64,000 nt of DNA, taken from NCBI RefSeq assembly GCF_014836445.1, contig NZ_JACSQV010000006.1, positions 150,508-214,507 of the forward strand, read 5' to 3'. The position numbers were made by a program, and so were the translations under genes. This DNA comes from Cellulomonas avistercoris. GTDB lineage: Bacteria > Actinomycetota > Actinomycetes > Actinomycetales > Cellulomonadaceae. The notes under the pieces were generated by a model, which was not told the origin of the DNA, ran no database searches, and saw only the letters and a program-made list of their open reading frames with translations. Numbering within the stretch: the first letter of the stretch is position 1; each line of letters opens with the position of its first letter. Positions 1 through 8,095 of this stretch are shown piece by piece.

Positions 1-803
1 GTGACGAACAGGCCGGGCAGCAGCACCTGCAGGGCGTCGAGCCAGGACTGCGTCACCGCGACGTTCTCGCCGCGCTCGCGCACGAGCTGGGACTGGCGGC
101 GGTAGCGGCCCGTGAAGACCGACTCACCGCCGATGCCGCGCAGCACGCGCAGGCCGGAGACGGTGTCGGAGCCGAGCGTCGTCAGCCTCCCCGACGCCTC
201 GCGCTGCGCGGACTGGCGCCGCTGCAGCGGCTTGACCATCAGGCCCAGCGCGGCGGCGACCGTGGGCAGGCCCAGGAGCACGACGAGCCCGAGCGGCACG
301 GAGACCTGGAGCATGAGGACCGCGACGGCGGCGTACGCGGTCAGGGAGCCGATGAACCGCGCCGTGACGGCGAACAGGTCACCGACCCGCAGGGCGTCGT
401 TCGCGACGGCCGAGACGACCTCGCCCGTCGGGAGCTCCGCCGTGACCGCGTGCCCCGATCGCGCCGTGGTGCGCCCGACGAGCTGCGACGTCGTGAACGC
501 GGCGCGCAGCCAGTTCGCGACGTCGAACCGGTGGCCGACCGCGGACGCGGCCGCGCTCACGACGCCGAGCGTCAGCAGCGCGCCGGCGGCGCGCAGGAGG
601 TCGGGGCCGAAGCCCTGCTCGAGGCCGTCGTCGATCGCGCGACCCGTGAGGTACGGCAGGAACGCCTGGCAGGCGAACTGCACGACGCCGCAGGACACGG
701 CGGCGAGGAGGATGCCCCACTGCCGGCGGGCCAGCCAGCCCAGGTAGGCGGCGGGACCGCGCAGCGGCGGGGTGCCGGGATCTGCGAGAGGAAGGGAGCG
801 CAC
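1..803 (-). CDS. ABC transporter, membrane-domain (N-terminal) part, cut by window edge
   Basis: The reading frame starts at the GTG at 803 and runs off the left edge, so about 267 residues are visible. They form the transmembrane domain of an ABC exporter. Hydrophobic helices follow an opening in the style LRGPAAYLGWLARRQWG. Later come QAFLPYLTGRAIDDGL and a TELPTGEVVS-like coupling region (AELPTGEVVSAVANDALRVG), typical of fused permease/ATPase half-transporters. The ATPase domain, with Walker A and signature, would lie outside the window, so the substrate cannot be named. There is no Shine-Dalgarno sequence; instead TAACGT (817-812 on this strand) lies 8 nt before the GTG, as in other leaderless genes here. 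Family is secure, substrate unknown. Confidence 0.85.
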   Translation of the reverse strand, partial: MRSLPLADPGTPPLRGPAAYLGWLARRQWGILLAAVSCGVVQFACQAFLPYLTGRAIDDGLEQGFGPDLLRAAGALLTLGVVSAAASAVGHRFDVANWLRAAFTTSQLVGRTTARSGHAVTAELPTGEVVSAVANDALRVGDLFAVTARFIGSLTAYAAVAVLMLQVSVPLGLVVLLGLPTVAAALGLMVKPLQRRQSAQREASGRLTTLGSDTVSGLRVLRGIGGESVFTGRYRRQSQLVRERGENVAVTQSWLDALQVLLPGLFV

Positions 804-811
804 GTCGGTCC

Positions 812-817
812 ACGTTA
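812..817 (-). promoter_or_regulatory. -10 box of leaderless-type promoter for ABC transporter
   Basis: TAACGT on the minus strand fits the actinobacterial TANNNT -10 box. It lies 8 nt before the GTG at 803, and no ribosome-binding site lies between them. Confidence 0.45.
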
Positions 818-900
818 CGGGGCGGTACTGACAGCGACGAGACGTTTTCCCGGGGCCGGGAGCGGCGGGTGGCCGGCCCCCGCCGAGGGTGTGCACCGCG

Positions 901-942
901 CACCGGTGCGGGTGAACTCGGCCGGTCTGGGTCCGAGGGCCC
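901..942. promoter_or_regulatory. paired palindromes CACCGG-tg-CGGGTG and GGGTCC-ga-GGGCCC
   Basis: Positions 901-914 read CACCGGTGCGGGTG and positions 929-942 read GGGTCCGAGGGCCC. Both resemble palindromes found before the 13248 and 19162 genes. They lie in the 232-base gap between the ABC transporter and DUF192 genes, upstream of the transporter start. A protein-binding role is inferred only from the recurrence. Confidence 0.35.
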
Positions 943-1035
943 ATGCGCTGGTGGACGTGGCCCTGCGAGCAGGTCCGGCGTGAGTCGGTGGGCCCTGCGC
1001 CCGGGGGCCGCGGCCCGGCACGATCGGGGGGTGCC

Positions 1036-1395
1036 TCAGCCTCCCGGGCCGGACCCGGTCCCGTCGTCGCGCGCCACGCGGCTGCCCGCGCGCACGCCCC
1101 AGCGCTCGAAGCTGCCGAGCGGCGCCTCGAGCACGTCGACCGCGCCCCGGCGCGGAGCCACGAGGCCGAACGGCCGCAGCACGTGCACCGCGACCACGAC
1201 GCCCGCGGCGTCGAGCTGCGCGACGTCGAGCGCCTGCGTCATCCCCACGCCGTGCACGGAGGGCTCGCCGACGAACCACATCGCCTCGGGCAGGCGGCGT
1301 CGGCCGAGCATGCCGCGCGCACGTCGCGCCCACGTGTCGGCCAGCATCAGGTCCGCGACGTCGCGACCGTCGACCAGGAGTCGTCCCACGGGCAC
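1036..1395 (-). CDS. DUF192 family protein
   Basis: A protein of about 119 residues of the DUF192 (UPF0127) family. The family signature is clear: VADLMLADTWARRARGMLGR near the N-terminus, then MWFVGEPSVHGVGM, LDVAQLDAAGVVVAVHVL and a final VDVLEAPLGSFERWGV. DUF192 proteins are small beta-rich proteins of unknown biochemical role. The start could be the GTG at 1395 or the one at 1389; both begin just before GRLLVDGRDV and neither has a strong ribosome-binding site. The gene points away from the Tad locus and shares a 204-base divergent region with it. In actinobacteria such genes are often found near Tad pilus genes, but a functional link is not shown by the sequence. Confidence 0.8.
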   Translation of the reverse strand: MPVGRLLVDGRDVADLMLADTWARRARGMLGRRRLPEAMWFVGEPSVHGVGMTQALDVAQLDAAGVVVAVHVLRPFGLVAPRRGAVDVLEAPLGSFERWGVRAGSRVARDDGTGSGPGG

Positions 1396-1599
1396 AGTGT
1401 GCCCGTCCAGCCCCAGGACGGGGCACGCGCACGGGATGATCCGGACGTTATCCTCCCAACGCCTCCTCGCCGTCCTGGCGGGGCACGCGTCCGGACGGGT
1501 GACCACGACCACCCCGACGTGCTCGGTACGAGGTCGTGGGGCACTCTCGACGTGCCGCACCCCCGAAGACGGCGATCGAGCAGAGCGAGGAGAGTGCAC

Positions 1600-2373
1600 G
1601 TGACGGTCCTGGCGCTGGCCCCTGCGAGTCAGGTGCCCGAGGGGACGCTCCTCGCGGCACCCGACGCCGAGTCCGTCGTGGCGCGCCTCCTGGAGCTGGG
1701 GGACGCCGAGAACGTGCTGGTCGTCGCCACGGACCGCGCCGGCCTCGAGGCCGCGCGTGCGGCGCGGCTCGTGCTCGGTGGCGAGGGCCTCGGTGTGCTG
1801 CACCACCCGGTGCCGCCGACGGCCTCGTTCGTCGCGCTGGCGGCGCTGCGGATGCTGCCGCCCGTCGCTCTCGGCCTGGCGCCCGCGCTGCTCGCCGCCG
1901 TCGCGCACGACTCGCGGACCGCCGCGCTGCTCTCGTCCGTCTCGGCGCTCGACACGCCGCGCCCGTCGATGTCGCTCGACCTCGCCAGCCGCCTGCCCGG
2001 GTCGGTGTTCCGGGTGGACTGGACCGCGCAGACCGTCGCGCGCGCCGAGTCGATCGACCTGCCCGCCGGCATCGCGGCGGTCACGACCGCCTCCGAGCGC
2101 CCGGTGCGGGAGGTCGACGCCGCCGCCTGGGGCCCGACGCAGATCCAGCTCGAGACCGATGGCGCCTTCTGGGGTGCCAAGCGGTGGTTCGAGGCGACGG
2201 TGCTGCTGCGCCCGCTCGAGGAGACCGTCGGCGCGCTGCTCCGTCCGGACGTCGTCGCCGCCGCCCACCGCTGCGCCTCGTGCGGTCGGCACGTGGCCGG
2301 CGAGCTGTGCGTCTTCTGCCAGATCCCGGTGCTCTCCGGCGCCGCTCCCGTCCACTCAGGAGGACATGTATGA
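1600..2373 (+). CDS. hypothetical protein with C-terminal zinc ribbon, first gene of Tad locus
   Basis: A 257-residue protein I cannot assign to a named family. The GTG at 1600 is preserved by GAGGAG at 1587-1592. The middle is rich in alanine and leucine (LAALRMLPPVALGLAPALLA) without a clear membrane helix. The C-terminus has two CxxC pairs (CASCGRH and CVFCQIP), 12 residues apart, that should bind one zinc ion. It overlaps cpaB by 4 bases (ATGA), so it is probably the first gene of the pilus operon and translated together with it. Its product may be a cytoplasmic accessory or regulatory protein of pilus assembly, but this is inferred from position only. Confidence 0.7.
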   Translation: MTVLALAPASQVPEGTLLAAPDAESVVARLLELGDAENVLVVATDRAGLEAARAARLVLGGEGLGVLHHPVPPTASFVALAALRMLPPVALGLAPALLAAVAHDSRTAALLSSVSALDTPRPSMSLDLASRLPGSVFRVDWTAQTVARAESIDLPAGIAAVTTASERPVREVDAAAWGPTQIQLETDGAFWGAKRWFEATVLLRPLEETVGALLRPDVVAAAHRCASCGRHVAGELCVFCQIPVLSGAAPVHSGGHV

Positions 2374-3065
2374 ACCCGCGCCAGCGGCGAGGGGCTCTCC
2401 TGCTCGTCATCACGGCTCTCGGTGCCATCGCGGTCTTCTTCGCGGTCGTCGTGTACGTCGGTGACGTCAGCTCGCGCGTCGGACCGATGACGCAGGCCCT
2501 CCAGCTCAACCGGGCCGTCGACGCCTTCGAGCCCGTCGAGCCCGACATGTTCGACGTCGTGGAGGTCCCGCAGCGCTGGCTGCCGAGCACCGCGGTCGGC
2601 GACGTCGCGCAGACCAGCGGGCTCGTGGCGGCCGCGGCGCTGCCCGAGGGCGCCATGCTCCAGGAGGGCATGCTGGTGCCGCGCCCCGGCGTGCAGCCCG
2701 GCTACCGGGAGGTCGCGATCGTCGTCGACGCCGAGACCGGTGTGGCCGGCAAGGTCGCGCCCGGCGACCACGTCGACATCCTCGCGACGATCGAGGGCGG
2801 TGACGACGCGCCCGCCCGTTCCGAGATCTGGGTCTCCAACGTCCTGGTGCTCGAGGTCGGCCTGCCGCGCGACGTGGAGTCCTCCGACGCCAACGGCAAC
2901 TTCGGCAACACCCAGGGGGTGCCCGTGACGTTCGCGCTCACGTCGCAGGACGCGCTGCGCCTCGCGTACGTCGAGAGCTTCTCGGTCAAGCTCCGTCTCG
3001 CCCTGCGCGGCGACGGCGACGACGCGGTCCTGTCCGACGACGAGCTCGTGTTCCAGGCGGGGTGA
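2370..3065 (+). CDS. cpaB: Flp pilus assembly protein CpaB (SAF-domain)
   Basis: A 231-residue protein with one N-terminal membrane helix (residues about 9-29, LLLVITALGAIAVFFAVVVY). An extracytoplasmic part follows with the CpaB/RcpC layout: a SAF-like segment (VPQRWLPSTAVGD, GLVAAAALPEGAMLQEGML), then VAIVVDAETGVAGKVAPGDHVDIL, the typical RcpC-type sentence. CpaB proteins support secretion and assembly of Flp pili at the membrane. The ATG at 2370 overlaps the stop of the upstream gene, and AGGAGG lies just before it. The stop at 3063-3065 adjoins the next gene. Function is well supported by motif order and by the neighbouring Tad genes. Confidence 0.88.
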   Translation: MNPRQRRGALLLVITALGAIAVFFAVVVYVGDVSSRVGPMTQALQLNRAVDAFEPVEPDMFDVVEVPQRWLPSTAVGDVAQTSGLVAAAALPEGAMLQEGMLVPRPGVQPGYREVAIVVDAETGVAGKVAPGDHVDILATIEGGDDAPARSEIWVSNVLVLEVGLPRDVESSDANGNFGNTQGVPVTFALTSQDALRLAYVESFSVKLRLALRGDGDDAVLSDDELVFQAG

Positions 3066-3070
3066 CGGCG

Positions 3071-4624
3071 ATGTCGACGAAGGTCCTGCTCGCCTCCGGG
3101 GACGAGCGCACCCTGGAGCGCTACACCCAGATCCTGGCCGAGGCCGAGGGCATCACCCTCGCCCAGGTCGTCCGCGACGCCTCGGCGATCCCCGACGCGC
3201 TGCTGCGCTTCCCCGACGTCGACGTGCTGGTGATCGACGACCAGCTCGACGGCGGGCGCGGGCTGGTCGTCGCACGCTCGATCGGTGCGGCGAACCCCCT
3301 GCTCGGCCTGGTCATGCTCGTGGACCAGACCGGTCCGGACCAGCTCGCCGCCGCCATGGACTCGGGCGCGCGGTCCGTGATCTCGCGGGCGTCCAGCCTC
3401 GCGGAGGTCGTGGCCCGCCTCGAGGCCGTCGCGCAGTGGGTCGGCGCGGCACGCAGCGCCGTGACGTCCGACGCGACCGGTGGGCGCGGCGGCACCGTCA
3501 TCGCCGTCGCCGGTGCGAAGGGCGGCGTGGGCACGTCCGCCCTGACCCTGCTGCTCGCGCAGTCCTACGCCGGTCCCCGCACCGTCGGGGTCGTGGACTT
3601 CGACCTGCAGTCCGGTGACCTGGCCGCCTACCTCGGCGTGCACACGCGGCGCTCGGTCGTCGACCTCGTCGACATCGCGGGGGAGATGACGGGACGCATC
3701 CTGCGCGAGACGTCGTACGACGTGCCGGGCGGGGTCCGGCTCCTGTCGGCCCCCAACGACGGTGAGCGCGAGGAGGAGATGACGGCGCGCGCCGCTCGCT
3801 CGATCGTCAACGCGCTGCGCTTCCAGTTCGACGTGTCGGTCATCGACGTCGGCTCCCACCTGACCGAGGCCACCGCCGCCGTGCTGGAGGAGGCCGACAC
3901 GACGCTGCTCGTCGTGACGCCCGACCTGCCCGCGCTGCGCTCGGCGCGCCGCACGCTCGCCATGTGGGAGCGGCTGGTCGTCCGCCAGCGGTCCGCGGTG
4001 CAGGTCGTCCTCAACCGGCAGAACCGCCGCAACGAGGTGACGGAGCAGCTCGCCGCCAAGATCGTCGAGACGCCCATCCACGCGGTCGTCCCCGACGGCG
4101 GCACCGCGTTCGAGTCCGCCATGAACACGGCGACGGTCACGCAGGCGACCGGGCCGGCGCACGTGGCCGCCGGGCGCCTGGGTGCCCGCCTGCTCGAGCG
4201 GGCGGGCGACGGCGGGACGGTCGAGGAGGCCGTCGACGAGGCGCTCGCCGAGGCACGCAGCGGTGGGCGTCGGGCCCGCCGCGGGGACGCGGGCCAGGCG
4301 GCCGTCGACCTCCCGATCGCGTTCGGGGTCGCGCTCCTCCTGCTGCTCGCCTGCTTCCAGGGTCTGGCGTGGGGCGCGGGACACCTGGTGGCGCGCAACG
4401 CCGCGCACGAGGCCGCTCGTACCGCGGGGCTGCTCCCGTGGGGGCCGGCGGCGCAGGACCAGGCCCGCCGGGACGGCATCGACCGCCTCGACCCGATGTG
4501 GCGCGACGGTGCCGTGGTGGCCGTCGGCGAGCACGACGTGCGCGTCAGCGTCGGCACACCCAGCCTCGTGCCGGGCCTCGACATGTCCGCGGCCGTCAGC
4601 GTCCCCGTGCAGCGGGAACGCTGA
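3071..4624 (+). CDS. TadZ/CpaE-type ATPase fused to a C-terminal TadE-like pilin segment
   Basis: A 517-residue protein with three parts. Residues 1-125 form a degenerate receiver-like domain (VLVIDDQLDGGRGLVVARS). Residues 140-395 form a ParA/MinD-type ATPase with the deviant Walker A AGAKGGVGTSALTL, VVDFDLQSGDLAAYLG and FDVSVIDVGSHL, as in TadZ/CpaE, which places the pilus machine in the cell. Residues 403-517 are unlike TadZ: RRGDAGQAAVDLPIAFGV leads into one membrane helix and an extracytoplasmic tail, the pattern of TadE-type minor pilins. No in-frame start codon near the junction suggests a separate gene. A GTG at 3062, overlapping the cpaB stop, is an alternative start; the ATG at 3071 has the better spacing to AGGCGGGG. 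Confidence 0.85.
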   Translation: MSTKVLLASGDERTLERYTQILAEAEGITLAQVVRDASAIPDALLRFPDVDVLVIDDQLDGGRGLVVARSIGAANPLLGLVMLVDQTGPDQLAAAMDSGARSVISRASSLAEVVARLEAVAQWVGAARSAVTSDATGGRGGTVIAVAGAKGGVGTSALTLLLAQSYAGPRTVGVVDFDLQSGDLAAYLGVHTRRSVVDLVDIAGEMTGRILRETSYDVPGGVRLLSAPNDGEREEEMTARAARSIVNALRFQFDVSVIDVGSHLTEATAAVLEEADTTLLVVTPDLPALRSARRTLAMWERLVVRQRSAVQVVLNRQNRRNEVTEQLAAKIVETPIHAVVPDGGTAFESAMNTATVTQATGPAHVAAGRLGARLLERAGDGGTVEEAVDEALAEARSGGRRARRGDAGQAAVDLPIAFGVALLLLLACFQGLAWGAGHLVARNAAHEAARTAGLLPWGPAAQDQARRDGIDRLDPMWRDGAVVAVGEHDVRVSVGTPSLVPGLDMSAAVSVPVQRER

Positions 4625-4989
4625 TGGGCACCCGCGAGGTCGCCACCCGCCGGCGGGACGCGGGCCTGACGTCGATCGAGCTCGTCAGCTACGTCTTCGT
4701 GCTCACCCTGATCGCGCTCGTGTGCGTCCAGGGCGTGTTCCTGTCGCAGGTCACGTCCGCCGCGCAGCAGGCCGCGCGGGACGGGGCCCGTGCGGCGTCG
4801 CTCGGGCGGGACGTGAACCACGAGGTGCGCCGCGCGCTGCCGGACTGGGCCACCGTCGAGTCGGTCGCCCTCACCACGCCGTCCGACGGGTACCGCGTCG
4901 AGGTGCAGGTCCGGGTGCCCGTCCTGCTGCGTGGCGTCACGTCGTCGAGCTTCGTCGTGACACGCGACGCCATCCTGCCGAGGGGCTGA
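4624..4989 (+). CDS. TadE-like minor pilin/pseudopilin
   Basis: A 121-residue protein. A short basic leader (MGTREVATRRRDAG) is followed by LTSIELVSYVFVLTLIALVC, a hydrophobic helix carrying glutamate 19 near its start, as in TadE-family pseudopilins. After it comes QQAARDGARAASLGRDV and a small extracytoplasmic domain. TadE-type proteins are processed and inserted in the Tad pilus machine. The ATG overlaps the TGA of the preceding gene by one base, so translation is coupled. Together with the C-terminal segment of the upstream protein it makes two consecutive TadE-like units. Confidence 0.8.
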   Translation: MGTREVATRRRDAGLTSIELVSYVFVLTLIALVCVQGVFLSQVTSAAQQAARDGARAASLGRDVNHEVRRALPDWATVESVALTTPSDGYRVEVQVRVPVLLRGVTSSSFVVTRDAILPRG

Positions 4990-4992
4990 CCC

Positions 4993-6294
4993 ATGGGACT
5001 GCTCGACCGCATCCAGCAGACCGACTCCCGGTCCGACGAGCCCGACCTCGTCTCCCACTACCGTGACCGGCTGCTCGAGGAGATCGACCTCGACGAGCTC
5101 TCACGGCTCAAGCCGACGCAGCGGCGCGCGCGCCTCGAGCGCATCCTGTCGACGCTGCTGTCCGCCGACGGCCCGGTCCTCGCCTCGCGCGACCGGTCGG
5201 TGCTCATCCAGCGCGTGGTCGACGACGCGCTGGGGCTCGGCGTCCTCGAGCCGCTGCTCGCGGACGAGTCCGTCACCGAGATCATGGTCAACGGCCCGCG
5301 CGACGTGTTCGTCGAGCGGCTCGGACGCGTGCAGCGCGTCGCCACGACCTTCGCGTCGGACGAGCACCTGTACCAGACCATCGACCGCATCGTCTCGACG
5401 GTGAACCGTCGCGTCGACGAGTCGTCGCCGATGGTGGACGCGCGCCTGCCCACCGGTGAGCGCGTCAACGTCATCATCCCGCCGCTCGCGCTCGACGGGC
5501 CGTCGCTGACGATCCGACGCTTCCCGCGGCCCTACCGCCTCGGCGAGCTCGTCGAGAAGGGCAGCCTCGACGTGCGCGCGGCGACCCTGCTCGGCGCGTG
5601 CGTGCGCGGCAGGCTCAACGTGATGATCGCCGGCGGTACCGGTACCGGGAAGACGACCTTCCTCAACGCGCTGTCCGGGCTCATCCCCGCGCACGAGCGG
5701 ATCGTGACGATCGAGGACGCGGCCGAGCTCTCGCTGCAGCAGGAGCACGTGGTCCGCCTCGAGTCGCGACCCGCGAACGTCGAGGGCAAGGGCCAGGTGA
5801 CGATCCGCGACCTCGTGCGCAACTCGTTGCGCATGCGGCCCGACCGGATCGTCGTCGGCGAGGTCCGCGGCGGCGAGACGCTCGACATGCTCCAGGCCAT
5901 GAACACCGGTCACGAGGGGTCGCTCGCGACCGTGCACGCGAACAGCGCGCTCGACGCCATGGGTCGTCTCGAGACGCTGGCGACCATGAGCGAGCTCGAG
6001 CTCCCCGTCGCGACGCTGCGTGACCAGATCAACTCGGCGATCGACGTGATCGTGCACCTCGAGCGCGGGTCCGACGGCACGCGGCGCGTCCGCGAGGTCG
6101 CGGCCCTCGTCTCGCGGCGCCGCGAGGACTACCAGCTGGCCCCCCTGATGACGTTCGAGCCGGACCCCGTGGGCCCGGACCGCAAGGTCACCGGCCGGTT
6201 CGTCATCCACCCCATGCCGGAGGAGCTGCGCCTGCGGCTGCAGCGCGCGGGCGAGACCCTCGCGCCGCACGATCCCAGCGGTGTCGCGCCATGA
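4993..6294 (+). CDS. tadA: Tad secretion ATPase TadA/CpaF
   Basis: A 433-residue hexameric secretion ATPase that powers extension (and probably retraction) of the Flp pilus at the cytoplasmic face. The N-terminal domain has [20 protein letters not shown]. The ATPase core has Walker A GGTGTGKT at residues 214-221, an Asp box around [13 protein letters not shown], a Walker B-like [11 protein letters not shown] at 285-295 and a His box [13 protein letters not shown] at 306-318. All catalytic motifs are intact and length is normal for the family. The ATG at 4993 is 3 bases after the preceding stop and AGGGGC lies before it. The end overlaps tadB by 4 bases. Confidence 0.95.
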   Translation: MGLLDRIQQTDSRSDEPDLVSHYRDRLLEEIDLDELSRLKPTQRRARLERILSTLLSADGPVLASRDRSVLIQRVVDDALGLGVLEPLLADESVTEIMVNGPRDVFVERLGRVQRVATTFASDEHLYQTIDRIVSTVNRRVDESSPMVDARLPTGERVNVIIPPLALDGPSLTIRRFPRPYRLGELVEKGSLDVRAATLLGACVRGRLNVMIAGGTGTGKTTFLNALSGLIPAHERIVTIEDAAELSLQQEHVVRLESRPANVEGKGQVTIRDLVRNSLRMRPDRIVVGEVRGGETLDMLQAMNTGHEGSLATVHANSALDAMGRLETLATMSELELPVATLRDQINSAIDVIVHLERGSDGTRRVREVAALVSRRREDYQLAPLMTFEPDPVGPDRKVTGRFVIHPMPEELRLRLQRAGETLAPHDPSGVAP

Positions 6295-7214
6295 GCCCCC
6301 TCATCATCGCCGCGCTGCTCTTCGTGACGCTGGTGCTGCTGGTCGTCACGGTGTCGGTGCTGCAGGAGGACGCCGCGCACCGCCGGCGGCTGCTGTCGGC
6401 CGTCGAGGCGTCCGACTCCACGCGCAGCGGGCCGTTCGACCGGATCGACGCCGCGCTGCGCACGACCGGACCCGGCATGCGCTTCTCGTCGCTGCTGGCG
6501 GGCTCCGGACTGGGCTCGCGCTCCCCGTCGCTGGTGCTGCTGCTCGTGGGCGCCTCGGCGGTGTCCGCCGCGCTGCTCGTCCTGCCGCTGGCGGGACGCG
6601 TCGCGGCCGTGCTGGCAGGCGGCCTCGTCGTGCTGGCGTTCCGCCGCTGGCTGGAGCAGCGCCGCCAGGCACGTGTCGAGAAGTTCATCGGGCAGCTGCC
6701 CGAGATGGCACGCCTGCTGGCCAACGGCGCGCAGGCCGGTCTGGGCATCCGTCGCTCGATCGAGCTCGCCGCACGCGAGATGGACGAGCCGGCGAGCAGC
6801 GAGCTGCAGCAGGTGGCCTCCGAGATGGCGATCGGGCAGACCCTCCAGGGCGCCCTGGGCCACCTCGCGGAGCGCCTGCCGTCGCGCGAGCTGGTGGTGC
6901 TCGTCCAGACCCTCGTCATCCAGGGCAAGGCCGGTGGTGCGCTCGTCTCGGCGCTGCAGAACATCGCGACGACCCTGGACGAGCGGCGTCAGCTGCGCCG
7001 CGAGATCACGACCGCGACCGCGGGCGCGACCTTCTCCGGGTACGCGGTCGCGGGCATCGGCGCGTTCGCCGTCGTCGTGATGAACATGCTGCAGCCCGGC
7101 GCGCTGGACACCATGCTCGGCACCCTCCCCGGTCAGATCACGGTCGTGCTCGCCGCCATCATGTTCGCCGTCGGGTTCGTCATGATCCGCCAGATCACGA
7201 AGGTCAAGTTCTGA
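6291..7214 (+). CDS. tadB: Tad inner-membrane platform protein TadB
   Basis: A 307-residue membrane protein with a type II secretion F domain. An N-terminal helix (LIIAALLFVTLVLLVVTVSV) is followed by a helix pair, then the cytoplasmic F domain (FIGQLPEMARLLANGAQAGL, ELVVLVQTLVIQGKAGGAL) and two C-terminal helices. This is the usual TadB pattern. With TadC it forms the platform on which TadA works. It overlaps tadA by ATGA and tadC by one base, consistent with stoichiometric translation. No truncation seen. Confidence 0.92.
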   Translation: MSPLIIAALLFVTLVLLVVTVSVLQEDAAHRRRLLSAVEASDSTRSGPFDRIDAALRTTGPGMRFSSLLAGSGLGSRSPSLVLLLVGASAVSAALLVLPLAGRVAAVLAGGLVVLAFRRWLEQRRQARVEKFIGQLPEMARLLANGAQAGLGIRRSIELAAREMDEPASSELQQVASEMAIGQTLQGALGHLAERLPSRELVVLVQTLVIQGKAGGALVSALQNIATTLDERRQLRREITTATAGATFSGYAVAGIGAFAVVVMNMLQPGALDTMLGTLPGQITVVLAAIMFAVGFVMIRQITKVKF

Positions 7215-8095
7215 TGGGCCTCCTGCTGGGGCTGGCGGCCGCCCTGCTCACGGTCGTGGGCATCTCCGGCCTGCGCATGCTGCGCACGACCGGCCTCGAG
7301 GACGTCGAGGAGCAGATGCGCACCGCCGTGGCGGTCGAGCGCGAGAAGGGCCTCGGCCCGCTGCTCGACACCCTCGGCGCCCGGTTCCTCGGGCTCGCGA
7401 TGCGTCTGTACGGCCCCGTGCGGCTGCGTCGCCTCGAGGAGTCGATCCGCCGCGCCGGACGGCCCGACGGCGTGACGCTCACGGTCTACCTGCGCCGGCA
7501 GGCGGCGTTCGTCGTCATCGGCGTCGTGGTGCTGGTGCTCTTCGCGATCCTGGGGCAGCCGCTCATCGGCGTGCTGATGTTCGGCCTGCTCGCGGGCTGG
7601 ATGCGCCTGTGGCTGACGACGGCCGGCTCGCGCCGCCAGGCGCAGATCGAGATCGAGCTGCCGGACTTCCTCGACGTCCTCGGCGTGACCGTCAAGGCGG
7701 GTCTCGGGTTCCGGCAGGCCGTCGAGCGCGTGTGCGAGTTCCACGACGGTCCGCTGGCGCAGGAGATGCGCACCGCGCTGCAGGAGATGAGCGTCGGAGT
7801 GTCGCGCCGCCAGGCGTTCGTGGCCATGCGCGACCGCACGCGGTCCGAGGGCGTGGCGGCCTTCGTCACCGCCCTGCTGCAGGCCGAGGAGCTCGGTGTC
7901 CCGCTCGCGAGCGCGCTCGACGACATCGCGTCCGACGTGCGCAAGGACCACGCGCAGCGCGTCCGCCAGGCGGCAGCGAAGGCCGCGCCCAAGGTCTCGC
8001 TGGTCGTGACCATGACGATCGTGCCGGGAGCGCTGCTGCTCATCGTCGCCTCCGTGCTCCTCGCGAACATGGACACCTTCGGTGACCTCTTCTGA
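7214..8095 (+). CDS. tadC: Tad inner-membrane platform protein TadC
   Basis: A 293-residue paralogue of TadB with a type II secretion F domain. It has an N-terminal helix, a central helix pair (AAFVVIGVVVLVLFAILGQP), the F domain (ELPDFLDVLGVTVKAGLGF, FVTALLQAEELGVPLASAL) and a C-terminal helix (SLVVTMTIVPGALLLIVASV). It completes the TadA-TadB-TadC motor. The ATG at 7214 shares its first base with the tadB stop. Its own 3' end overlaps the next gene by 14 bases, so the sensor kinase downstream is likely in the same transcript. Confidence 0.92.
   Translation: MGLLLGLAAALLTVVGISGLRMLRTTGLEDVEEQMRTAVAVEREKGLGPLLDTLGARFLGLAMRLYGPVRLRRLEESIRRAGRPDGVTLTVYLRRQAAFVVIGVVVLVLFAILGQPLIGVLMFGLLAGWMRLWLTTAGSRRQAQIEIELPDFLDVLGVTVKAGLGFRQAVERVCEFHDGPLAQEMRTALQEMSVGVSRRQAFVAMRDRTRSEGVAAFVTALLQAEELGVPLASALDDIASDVRKDHAQRVRQAAAKAAPKVSLVVTMTIVPGALLLIVASVLLANMDTFGDLF

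Noticed and set aside
943..1599. N-terminal extension of the zinc-ribbon protein frame
   Set aside because: The extended part overlaps the DUF192 gene in antisense and lacks motifs; the GTG at 1600 has a good ribosome-binding site.
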